Shown piece by piece: positions 48,501-56,700 of a stretch of 64,000 bases of DNA (within the stretch, counting starts at the first letter, position 1; the number at the start of each line of letters is the position of its first letter). The translations under genes and the position numbers were made by a program. The notes beneath the pieces are model-generated. The model was given only the letters and a program-made list of their open reading frames with translations, made no database searches and was not told the origin of the DNA. The DNA lies in the NCBI GenBank assembly GCA_964019055.1, contig OZ025207.1, positions 12,118,090 to 12,182,089 of the forward strand, written 5' to 3'. The DNA is from Anthopleura xanthogrammica. Lineage: Eukaryota > Cnidaria > Anthozoa > Actiniaria > Actiniidae.

Positions 48501-48963
48501 ACAATAATAAAATTAACACTACAAGATAAAGTTAAAAAAACAGCTGAAGAACCAAAAAAAATCAATACTTACTCATTGAAGGATTGAGTGCATCACCACT
48601 GAACACAGTGAAAGGATTAAGGTGTTTAAAACTTGCCAGTTTATGTGCAAATCTTGCTGCTCCGCCGACTGGTTCTTTGTCGCGAGGCTCGATGTTGTAA
48701 ACATCGTTGAAGTGCAAAATAGTCAAGCAATTTGAAGGGATTTTTTCCTCACAATCCAACTCGTCTGCCTCGATTTTGGATGTGTTATAAATCTTATTGC
48801 TTTGATCTACATTTTGTGGGATTTCAGACCCGTTTTCTCCGTTTTGTTTTGGTTTTTTAGACCCTTCTTCTGTCGCAACACTTGTTTTCGTTTTGGTGGG
48901 ACATGATTCTAATCTCGGCGGTTCTCTCACAAAACTCTTCTCTAAACTCACTGAACAACCCAT
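32466..48963 (-). CDS. 5'-nucleotidase-like metallophosphatase with ankyrin repeats
   Basis: Exons from the 5' end (48963 downward): 48573-48963, 47740-47826, 46802-46941, 45851-46268, 45440-45535, 44735-44847, 44576-44630, 43547-43617, 43301-43402, 43135-43212, 42935-43050, 42417-42486, 41689-41721, 40822-41121, 39851-39928, 35980-36075, 35208-35270, 34743-34817, 33984-34043, 33543-33600; a last exon 32466-32500 is possible. The frame stays open through every junction, about 840 aa. Residues 1-6 are MGCSVS, a candidate myristoylation/palmitoylation site. From about 80: ILHFNDVYNIEPR, VFSGDALNPS, VYGNHDF, LTHM and GGHDHH, the metal-site motifs of calcineurin-like 5'-nucleotidase/UshA-type phosphatases. 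Then a 5'-nucleotidase C-terminal domain (VVLLNSGTLRSDAIHLPG, GEQLLKALENGV, KVNPKVEGRI). A 100-residue acidic linker follows, then about four ankyrin repeats (NKTILHLAAERN, VPLHGAAEYGSVDAARTLI, GNTALHIACIND). Likely hydrolyses a nucleotide or other phosphoester in the cytosol; the substrate is unknown. Exon 5 uses a GC donor (45439-45438). Confidence 0.82.
33650..33945. repeat. Foldback element with 'gttgcaac'-type arms
   Basis: 'ttacaaattgttgctgcagt', 'cttgcaacaatatttgcagc' and 'ctgatattttacagggtgg' at the left are mirrored in part by 'aatgcaacggttgag', 'tctctgcaacaattgtg' and 'caaattgttgcac'. Related 'tgttgc/gcaac'-rich stretches occur at about 34930, 40560 and 47400. It lies in the intron before the last certain ankyrin exon. 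Boundaries are uncertain. Confidence 0.4.
35395..35830 (+). repeat. SINE head followed by 57-bp minisatellite (about 5 units)
   Basis: 35395-35530 has a tRNA-like head ('tagagtagcgggtagtgcac', then 'tcaggttggattcct' as a degenerate B box) and a SINE body ('gtgagtaaagtttgttaggt'). From about 35540 the unit 'gatctgtgagttagccgtgc', 'cctgacttagatcagcccag', 'aggttgtttcagggttt' repeats every 57 bp (starts near 35541, 35600, 35657, 35714, 35770). It looks as if an internal SINE segment has expanded in tandem. Confidence 0.75.
36725..37489 (+). CDS. Short-chain dehydrogenase (sniffer/C-factor-like), copy 1
   Basis: A single-exon gene of 254 aa, the usual length for classical SDRs. The cofactor motif TGCNRGLGLEF is at residues 13-23, LDVDDYEG near 65, NNAG near 96 and the active-site YTASK near 177. 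The position of the catalytic Ser, 16 residues before the Tyr, reads INVTTGY, so Thr replaces Ser; copy 2 has NMSSHLG. A typical SDR of this subgroup reduces carbonyls with NADPH in the cytosol; activity here is less certain. It begins at ATG 36725 and AATAAA follows at 37555. It lies in an intron of the minus-strand metallophosphatase-ankyrin gene. The first 100 codons are nearly identical to copy 2, the rest is not. Confidence 0.9.
   Translation: MAVPRCRSVFITGCNRGLGLEFVKQFLNLPSPPEFLFATCRSLVAESANELKELASKNKNLHLIQLDVDDYEGIKKVASEVGEKLQGKGLNLLLNNAGIISREVIGEITPEAMMRVYKTNTVSPLMVIQGFLPYLKVAAKDPEDHSSPKAAIINVTTGYASSTFRRTQCPYPYTASKAALSCMTRLMDTDLESFGIGVFACDPGWVATDMGSGAGKPPLTPEQCISGLMKAFGSLDGSITKKGAIRFDGQITPW
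37490..38513. other. Spacer between the SDR copies
   Basis: It contains the copy 1 poly(A) signal (37555-37560) and AT-rich sequence, then the presumed promoter/5' UTR of copy 2. I see no similarity between this spacer and the sequence upstream of copy 1 until about 12 bases after the start codons, so the copies share coding sequence but not promoters. Confidence 0.5.
38514..39266 (+). CDS. Short-chain dehydrogenase (sniffer/C-factor-like), copy 2
   Basis: A single-exon gene of 250 aa. TGCNRGLG (residues 13-20) binds NADP(H), LLLNNAG is near 92-98, NMSSHLGSI carries the catalytic Ser, and YRASK carries the catalytic Tyr and Lys; HPGWVQTDMGG is the conserved C-terminal substrate-loop segment. 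All catalytic residues are present, so this copy is expected to be an active NADPH-dependent carbonyl reductase-type enzyme (substrate not predictable). AATAAA is at 39546. Start at ATG 38514, in the same relative place as in copy 1. Confidence 0.92.
   Translation: MALARCRSVFITGCNRGLGLEFVKQFLDLPSPPEFLFATCRSLVGESANELKELASKNKNIHLIQLDVDDYEGIKMVASEVGEKLQGKGLNLLLNNAGIMDRATLANIKAESMIQLYKTNVVGPLMLTQTFLPLLKKAAADPKIDSSNAFILNMSSHLGSIENNTTGGLYSYRASKGALNSINKSLSVDLKPFGIVSVVLHPGWVQTDMGGQAAAVTIGDSVSGMMKVIGSLDESKSGMFIDYKRNSIPW
39596..39665 (-). repeat. Single reversed unit of the 57-bp minisatellite
   Basis: 'ttgaaccctgaaataacctc', 'gacttaagtcagggcacgg' and 'ttaactcgcagatcgc' are the reverse complement of the unit at 35540. 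It is followed by a SINE-like tail ('aaaaccagaaaacccagagg') and a poly-G tract at 39730, so a whole minus-strand SINE of the same family is likely. Confidence 0.55.
40550..40795. repeat. Foldback element, about 240 bp, 'gcgcgaaaatacgagcaac' ends
   Basis: 'aagcgcgaaaatacgagcaa', 'ttgcaagttgcagagtgaat' and 'gttgctcgtattaccacc' at the left mirror 'gtggtaatgcaagcaac', 'attcactctacaacttcc' and 'gttgctcgtatttccgcgc' at the right. It abuts the acidic-linker exon (ends 40822) of the minus-strand gene. Confidence 0.7.
42105..42245 (+). repeat. SINE-like body (plus strand)
   Basis: 'tgtgtcgtatgtgagtagag', 'ggttctctcctgtgcttcg', 'ggttttctccgggtcctcc' and 'ttttcttccctccgcaaaaa' match the body of the SINE-like repeats at 8560 (reverse) and 46335. 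No clear tRNA head is left. It is in an intron of the minus-strand gene. Confidence 0.5.
43655..44070. repeat. Poly-G/poly-C foldback element, about 410 bp
   Basis: The left end 'cagcttagcccgggg' with a G run and 'gactccgggggtaaagtatc' is mirrored by 'gatactttacccccggagtc', a C run and 'cacgggcagctta'. Inside, the phrase 'cctaaaagatacc' recurs at least five times ('accccta(a)aagataccgg', 'acccctaagagatacc'), so the loop is itself repetitive. It sits in an intron of the metallophosphatase gene. Confidence 0.8.
44213..44351. repeat. MITE family C, copy 2
   Basis: 'atcccttgcacaagacatct', 'agctcaatttggaggacaaa' mirrors 'tttgtcctctaaattgagct' and 'gacatgctgcaaggggt'. Full length, about 138 bp. 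An 'aataat' microsatellite follows at 44415. Confidence 0.8.
44880..45275. repeat. Tandem repeat, unit about 100 bp, 3-4 copies
   Basis: 'acagtaaatacagtggtacc' with 'tctattaagcaga' recurs near 44966, 45060 and 45163, each time followed by 'ggaccttgcctggtgtct' and 'gcttaacaaagggtgtctgc'. It occupies the intron between metallophosphatase exons 5 and 6, next to the GC splice donor. Confidence 0.75.
46335..46560 (+). repeat. SINE-like repeat, plus strand
   Basis: A tRNA-like head remnant ('gtggatttgattcttggct') is followed by 'ttatgtgttgttctctagct', 'gggtttttctccgggttct' and 'ccagttgtcctcccccat'. It belongs to the family of 8560 and 42105. It is inserted in the intron after metallophosphatase exon 3. 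Confidence 0.5.
47918..48043. repeat. Foldback MITE, 126 bp, near-perfect arms
   Basis: 'taagccccggtttagacgtc', 'gaagttcatatgtgc' and 'aatgcaaat' mirror 'atttgcatta', 'gcacatgtgaacttc' and 'gacgtctaaaccgggcctta'. The arms are about 50 bases with few mismatches, so the insertion is recent. It lies in the first intron of the metallophosphatase gene. Confidence 0.8.
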
Positions 48964-50717
48964 GTTTTTGCTAAAAATTACATGCCCAGAGTCAGCTATA
49001 ATTGCTCATTATTGTCTACAAATAAAACAGAAATCGGAGCAACAGAATAGTTATTTTTTTCCATCTCAAAGTAAACGTTACGTTACCACATAGCGATACT
49101 TCAAAAGGTCAACAATGAACTGACGACTGCGCGTGGACTGGGACGGTTGCTTAGCAACAAAAAAATGGTTCCAGATAACAACTAAAATTTAAGGGCGCTC
49201 GTCACCCACATATCGATTGAATGTTCCTGTTATATAAATTAATAATACAGAAAGAAAAGACATTTTAAATAGCCGAGCAAAGGTTTTGCAAGTCAACGGC
49301 ATCATGGTTTTAGAATGTGAGGTGTACCTCTTTGCAAAGGGTTGCCTAGTAAGTTGGATTCCCCAGGAATTACTTTGTTCATTTTGGCTGGTATTTTATG
49401 CAGCTGTTACTAATATTCTTTATAAAAAGGTTTAGTTATTAACATATACTTAAGTCACAATGGTTTGAGATGGACAAAATTTTTCTATCTTTATTTTATT
49501 TACAAAAGAACATTTTCTTTAAATGGACGAAATGAGGCTATTTGAAATAAATAGCACTTTATACATTTGACAATTAAGTACATCTCAGTCTTAATTTAAT
49601 ATTTCTATCTACCTCATATGTCCTCCAGTTTTTCCTCCCTCCTCTCAAATCAACCCTAACTAACTCAAATTGGTAAGAGCTGTGCTCCAGGGGTCATGGA
49701 TGCCTTCATATTGCTTTCAGTTTGACCCTGTTGAGCTACACCACTGATGTTGTTGCGGTGGTGATTAGAGATAACAAGTTATTGTCAGAAATAATTCTAG
49801 GGTTAGACACACTTTGCTTGAGTGTTCACTCAAAGTACATAAAGAAAAGAAGGGACGAAGAAAAGGTTTATAAAGTCACAGAGTCTTGTCAGATACAGGA
49901 ATACTGTACTGTTCTACTAAAGTCCTATAAAGTCCTAACTCTTTTCATGATTTAAGTCTTCAGTTTTGTTATACGACTGCCTGTTACTGAACTTTAAGAT
50001 TGATTTAAACTACATTTTACAATAGCAAACTGATATCTATTGATACTTTGATTGCTGGAGGATAATTTTGTTATTATAAATCTAACTATTGTAAATTCAA
50101 GAAAGTTATTTTTTATCTGATTTTACTACATCCTTCCATTCCAGTCAATGAAATATTAATGCATGCATGACTCAAATGATATCTAGATCATTTCATATAA
50201 CTAAACATAGCTTGTAGTTATACAAAATGACAAATATAGAGTCAAGTTGCAGTTCCTTTGTTTTGTCGATGTTACACGAGGCGTTCTGGAAATTATTGCG
50301 CGAAAAATCGATTCCATGTAACAAGTCAGAGCAAACGATTTTTAGCGTAATTTCAGGACTTCGGCTAAACGTTGAGAGTTTTTGATGTAAAGTTAAAATC
50401 TCGCAACTCAAAATGACGAAATTTTCGCAGGGTTGCGCGATAAATCGTCGTTGCAAATCGTCTCGTGTAACATTGCCTTTGGTCATATCTTTATAAAGAA
50501 CAGAACCATGGGTTCCTGTGTTGACGTCACATCCCCATGGGATGATAATGAAGCTTGTTTTAGTCCAAGAGTGTCTCAGTGGCAGTCAAACGTCATATTT
50601 GAGTTTTGTACAGTCCAAACAATTCCTTTCCTAGTACTTATGACGTCATGAGCAGAGAATTGCAGGGGCAAACATAGGAAGCCCAAAGGACCAAGTTAAA
50701 GACGAATGAGAGATAAA
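48964..50717. other. Intergenic: metallophosphatase 5' side to ATP9 3' side
   Basis: No gene recognised. 48964-49150 is the presumed 5' UTR/promoter of the minus-strand metallophosphatase gene. A SINE-like body remnant lies at 49617-49700 ('tgtcctccagtttttcctcc'). At about 50265-50485 a foldback has ends 'ttgtcgatgttacacgaggc' and 'gtctcgtgtaacattgcc', with inner 'aattattgcgcgaaaaatcg' and 'gttgcgcgataaatcg' pairing. Confidence 0.55.
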
Positions 50718-53700
50718 CTATGTCAGCTTGGAGTAGCTTGGAGGAGCATATTTTCTGCGCAAGTACTTGAGAATATAGAGCGGTAAACAGCTAACAAGGG
50801 TGATTACAACGACTTTCCATATGAAATCCGTTGACGTTAAAAAGGACGCATCTAAAAATAAAAATTTATATTAACTTTGTTAGTTTTTATTTGATTTTAC
50901 ATCATCTGAAATGTCGCGAAACGGATGGCAACAGAGTGGATGGTAATTGTCACACGAAGTTAGTTAACTAGACGTCTTTAAGACTTTATAGTGGAATTTA
51001 GTGTTAAGTGTAAATTGTAGAATGTTTAGTGCTTAGCGTTATGTTTGTTTATCGTGAATTACACTGAATTAGTGGTTAATTTTTTTTATTTCAGGATCAA
51101 GAAAAAACGAAATGTGAGGGCTTTGCAGATTTTAAGAGAGTAGAGTTACTGCGAATTTCCACTCATAGATGATGGTTCTAAAGTGATAAATGGAATTAGC
51201 TGCAGAGGTGGACACAGTGCCATCATGCTGTTACATGCAAGTTTGTACGCAGCGCTTGCATCATGCTTTCAATTGTTTAAAGATATTGCGCAGGGAATTA
51301 TATCCAGGATCCAGGATAAGATACGGAGAACATCGGAACGTCATGTGTAACCAAGCAACCAAGCAACCAAGCAACCAAGCAACCAAGCAACCAAGCAACC
51401 AAGCAACCAAGCAACCAAGCAACCAAGCAACCAAGCAACCAAGCAACCAAGCAACCAAGCAACCAAGCAACCAAGCAACCAAGCAACCAAGCAACCAAGC
51501 AACCAAGCAACCAAGCAACCAAGCAACCAAGCAACCAAGCAACCAAGCAACCAAGCAACCAAGCAACCAAGCAACCATGTAACCAAGCAACCAAGCAACC
51601 AAGCAACCAAGCAACCATGTAACCAAGCAACCAAGCAACCAAGCAACCAAGCAACCATGTAACCAAGCAACCAAGCAACCAAGCAACCATGTAACCAAGC
51701 AACCAAGCAACCAAGCAACCAAGCAACCATGTAACCAAGTAACCAAGCAACCAAGCAACCAAGCAACCAAGCAACCAAGCAACCAAGCAACCAAGCAACC
51801 AAGCAACCAAGCAACCAAGCAACCAAGCAACCAAGCAACCAAGTAACCAAGTAACCAAGTGACCCAGTGACCAAGTAACCAACACACAACATGTGTTTTA
51901 TAATCATAAAAACTTACCAAAATAATTTCGAAGTAGGAAGAGTGACGCCACGTAAATTCCTAAACTTAAGATTTCAGCGACAACCATCAACCAGTGCCAC
52001 GTTCTGATGGTGAGTGCTACCATTAACAATTCTGTCAGGATCAGGGCAGTGAATGTGATTGAAACAACATGAATGAACTCCTCATCGAAGAGTAGAAGAC
52101 CTCCGAACATGATGATACCACCTGAAGAGATAGCAAACAAGGAATTTAGAAGAATCAATAAGTTATTAGGAGTATTCAGGTTTCGCAGGAGTGAGATAGG
52201 GTGTAAAGGATAGGGGTATGGGGCAAGGTGCAGGAGGCAATGGGCAAGTTATAGCGAACAAAAGCAAAAATGTCCACCCCCGTTTTCTCTGTTGAAACGT
52301 GAATTGTGAAATTAATTGTGATGGGATGTGTCTCCAGGATTTCCTTGCTATTGGAATAGAGCGCGCAAAATCTTTAGCCGAAAAAATATGAAGTGCGGGA
52401 AATATGAGCAAGTCCCTTGTGCGACCCTGTTTTTAAGTACTATCACAAAGAATGCATCACGTCAGTAATATCACGGAAGAGCCCTGTACGTAGAGTGATG
52501 GTTGTAAAAGGGGGCCTGCGAATAAATGTCTTATTGGCCAGGTTTTTTCACTCACCTTGATATATTGATACCAATACCCACACAAAGAAAGTTTTATATG
52601 ACAATGAACGACCCTGAAAAGAACACAACACGAATCGTTAAAATTACAAACTGACTTGACGCGGCATCACGCACGACAATTGTGGCTTTTTTACGGTGTC
52701 CGAATCCAAAGTACAAATAATCGTCCTTATTCTTGCGAAGGTAGTGCCTGACAAACCTGTGGCCATTATTCCATGACTGAATATTAGAATGTAGAAGTTG
52801 CATTTTGTGAGAAAAGAAGAAGACCAGGGACCTGACCAAAATGTTTTTCTCATTAACCTTCATGCATTTCGTTTTCGATCACTAACCTTGGTCAAGTCTT
52901 TGTAAAGTTCAGGATAGAGTAAAGCCTTGTCAGCAGAGACATCGACGTCCAGGACGAGAGAGAAGACTGGGAACATTGTGTAGATTGTGGCATAACTGAT
53001 AAACAATACATGATATCATCATCATCATTAATATCATGATCATGATCATCACCAGCAGTATCATCATGGCCATCATCAACATTAGCATGATCACTACCAC
53101 CATCATCATCATCATCATCAACATATCAATATAACTGATCACCATCATCATCATCATCACCACCAGTATCTTCATGGCCATCATCAACATCAGCATAATC
53201 ACTACCACCATCATCATCATCATCATCAACATATCATTATAACTGATCACCATCATCATTATCATCACCACCAGTATCTTCATGGCCATCATCAACATCA
53301 GCATGATCACTACCACCACCATCATCATCATCACCATATCATTGTAATCACCATCATTATCATCACCACCAGTATCTTCATGGCCATCATCAACATCAGC
53401 ATGATCACTACCACCACCATCATTACAATATAGACCTTTTTAGCTTCGTTGTTTGTTGTGCCCATTTCAGCCCATGTGATGCCACTCTTAGGAGTTGATT
53501 CTTTCATGTGTAAATATTTTAATAAAACAACATTTCTCAGTTGAATGACATGTGGTCTGAAATGGGCAATTTGCATTCGGGGCTGAAGATGTCTATTGCC
53601 ATCATTACCACCATCGCCATCATCAACATATCATTATCATCGCCATCATCAACATATCACCATCATCTCCGACCACCAACACTCAACAGAATCATGTTCA

Positions 53701-56700
53701 TCACCATCATCGTTATCAACATTTCATTATCGTCAACATCTTCATTATCACAATCATCACCACCAAAAACAACACCATCATCTTCATCATTACAAACTTC
53801 AGGGTGGTGAAAAAATAGTAATACTTACCCAACCATTAGAAAACCTTGATAAAGAGCTACTGATGAAAAATAGAACACACAGGAAAAAACAGCCTACAGA
53901 AAGAAAAATCGTAAACGTTAATGTACCATAAACGTAACAAGTTGAAACCTTGGAAAAACTCTGCGAGGAAATAATTGAATTTGAAAAATGTTTTGAATTG
54001 GAAAATTCGCACGCAACTTCAAGGGAACTCTTACGACAAAATGAATGAGTCAGTATTGATTCATACCTGCATCACAGAGATGATTAATCCACGATGAATG
54101 ACGAACTGACTTAGAGAGGCGGATCGCTTGTAACTGCATCGAACAAACATAAATCATGAATTTGAGGTTATGCTAGAGATAGAGAGGTGGGTAACGATGC
54201 GACAAATTCGTAGCCGTACCGTATCTTACCGTAACCGTAACTACATGTTATGATTGGATGAATTACTGGAAAACAATGGGAAGCCATTTTCAATGTTACG
54301 TCATGTCGTACCATGTACGTGCTGTAAGTCAGTGCCGTACGTTTTCCACTCATACGAAAACCATTCTTATGTGAAGCCATTTCAATGTTACGTCATGTCG
54401 TACCGTGAACATGCTGCAAGTCAGTACCGTACGTTTCCCACTCATCCAAAAATCAATTCTTTTGGGACACGTCATGTATAAGAACCATAGTTGGTTACTC
54501 ACCTGTTTCGTCCATGCCAAACTAACAATCTGCCGACATTCTTGAACTGTGTGATCGAGAAATCTGAAGCTAGCGATGCTTGTCGTCCTTCCTGTTGGTA
54601 ATCAAAAGTATAGTATTACATCTGAAATTACTGATTTGCCTAAATATGCGTCAATAAAGACGCCATTACGTTACCTTGCCCTCGATTCCAACACCAGCAT
54701 CTGCTGCTTGTATCATGCTGACGTCATTTCCTCCATCACCTAGAATGACGACATTCGTTACATTTCATTATTAAAAAGCCTCATGCACCCACGTTTTGGC
54801 ATAATGGATGCTCAGTAATGTATGTTTAGTAATGGATGCTCAGTAATGTATGTTCAGTAATGTATGTTCAGTAATGGATGTTCAGTAATGTATGTTCAGT
54901 AATGGATGTGGTATATTGCATTAACAAGTGACCCCGTGCGTACGATGCTATATACATGCACAACCGCATGATTGGTGCGTATAGTTAGAGCACATTTCGT
55001 CAGTATTCATGGTGCACGGCACGGTAACGACAGTACCAGTCATCCAGTCAGAATGCTTTGGAAAAGCACCATTACATTCACAGCACAGCAGAGCAGACAA
55101 ACCAATACCATACCGCAAGCGTTTCTAACAATACGAGATCTGCTTCGTTAGAAAATTAACCCTGATGCGCGCTGCCATACCTATTGCACAGGTCCTTTTT
55201 CCAGTATGTTTTTTGACCAGTCGTACAATGTCTGCTTTTTGTTGCGGAGAACAGCGACAACAGACAACCGCTGGACACTGACAAGCGAGTTCCATGAACT
55301 CTTGCTCATAATGCGTCAAACAAGCCTGAAAAACAAATCATATTAAAAAGATTATTTCAATCCGTTTTGTGGGTTAGTCGTGCCCTGACTTTGATCAGCC
55401 CAGAGGTTGTTTCAGGGTTGGATCTGTGAGTTAGCCGTGCCCTGACTTTGATCAGCCCAGAGGTTGTTTCAAGGTTCGATCTGTGAGTTAGCCATACCCT
55501 GACTTTGATCAGCCCAGAGGTTGTTTCAGGGTTCGATGTGTGAGTTAGCCATGCCCTGACTTTGATCAGCCCGAAGGTTGTTTTAGGGTTCGATCTGTGA
55601 GTTAGCCATACCCTGACTTTGATCAGCCCAGAAGTTGTTTCAGGGTTCGATGTATGAGTTATCCATTCCCTGACTTTGATCAGTCCGAAGGTTGTTTTAG
55701 GGTTCGATCTGTGAGTTAGCCATGCCCTGACTTAGATCAGCCCAGAGGTGGTTTCAGAGTTGGATCTGTGAGTTATTCATGCCCTGACTTAGATCAGCCC
55801 AGAGGTTGTTTCAGAGTTGGATCTATGAGTTAGCCATGCCCAGACTTTCATCAGCTCAGAGGTTGTTTCAGGGTTTGATAAAATTTGAAGGATTACTATT
55901 TTATGTTCCAGGGCTTCTTATTGAAGATTGAAAGCCCAGCGTGGATTAGTAACGGGTGTAATTCTATACCTCGACAGAGTCTCCTTTAATGATCAAAGCG
56001 CAGTCATTCTTACGTCGAAAGGAATTTAATTCTAAATGAACATCGCTACGAGAAGTAACCTGAAACAAATCGAAATAACATACGTAAAATAAAAGCATGA
56101 CATTTTAGACGTCGGGGAAAAGGGTGTAACTGTTTAGTGCAACACAATTACACAATTACACCATGTGTCAACCACCTCTGCAAATGTTGGGCAATGTGTG
56201 TGTTAAGCCCTGGATAAACCAGGAAGCATGTTTCCAGAAACATATTTACCGCGCGCATGCTTCCTCGATGTTTCCCAGTTTAGCCACGCGCGAAACATTG
56301 CTACGCGCGACAAATTTTGCTTCCGAGAAACAAAATATGTTTGTGCGGTACGACAGGAACATGTCGTGTTTCCGCGCCGCATGATAACAATGTTACACTT
56401 GTTTCCCAATGTTTCCTAACAGTTTAGCCACCTTTGGAAACAATTAACAAAAAATGTTTCTGGAAGCATGTGTCCTTGTTTAGCCAGGGCTTTACTGAAG
56501 TTCAGATCACGTGTCATTTCTTTGAGAATAGGATTCTTTGTTCCATTTGCGTCCAAACGAACAAATGATACTCAAGGGAATGACATGTGGTCTGAAATGG
56601 GCAAAACACTACGTCCAAGATAAAGAGGTTTATTGTTCCAAGATACATACTTGCTTGAAAATGTAGATACTTTGGTTGCGAGAGACGAGACGAGAGCTCT

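Noticed and set aside
51348..51885. CRISPR-like or centromeric array
   Set aside because: There are no spacers; it is a simple 8-bp tandem repeat in a eukaryotic intron.
51190..51920. Long open frames on both strands (130 to 219 codons) rich in WLLGCLVA or KQPSNQAT repeats
   Set aside because: They exist only because the 8-bp repeat has no stop in several frames; the same DNA is open in three minus-strand frames and one plus frame. Intronic position in ATP9.
52930..53931. Met/Val-rich and His/Ser-rich open frames
   Set aside because: Translations of 'atc/gat' trinucleotide repeats.
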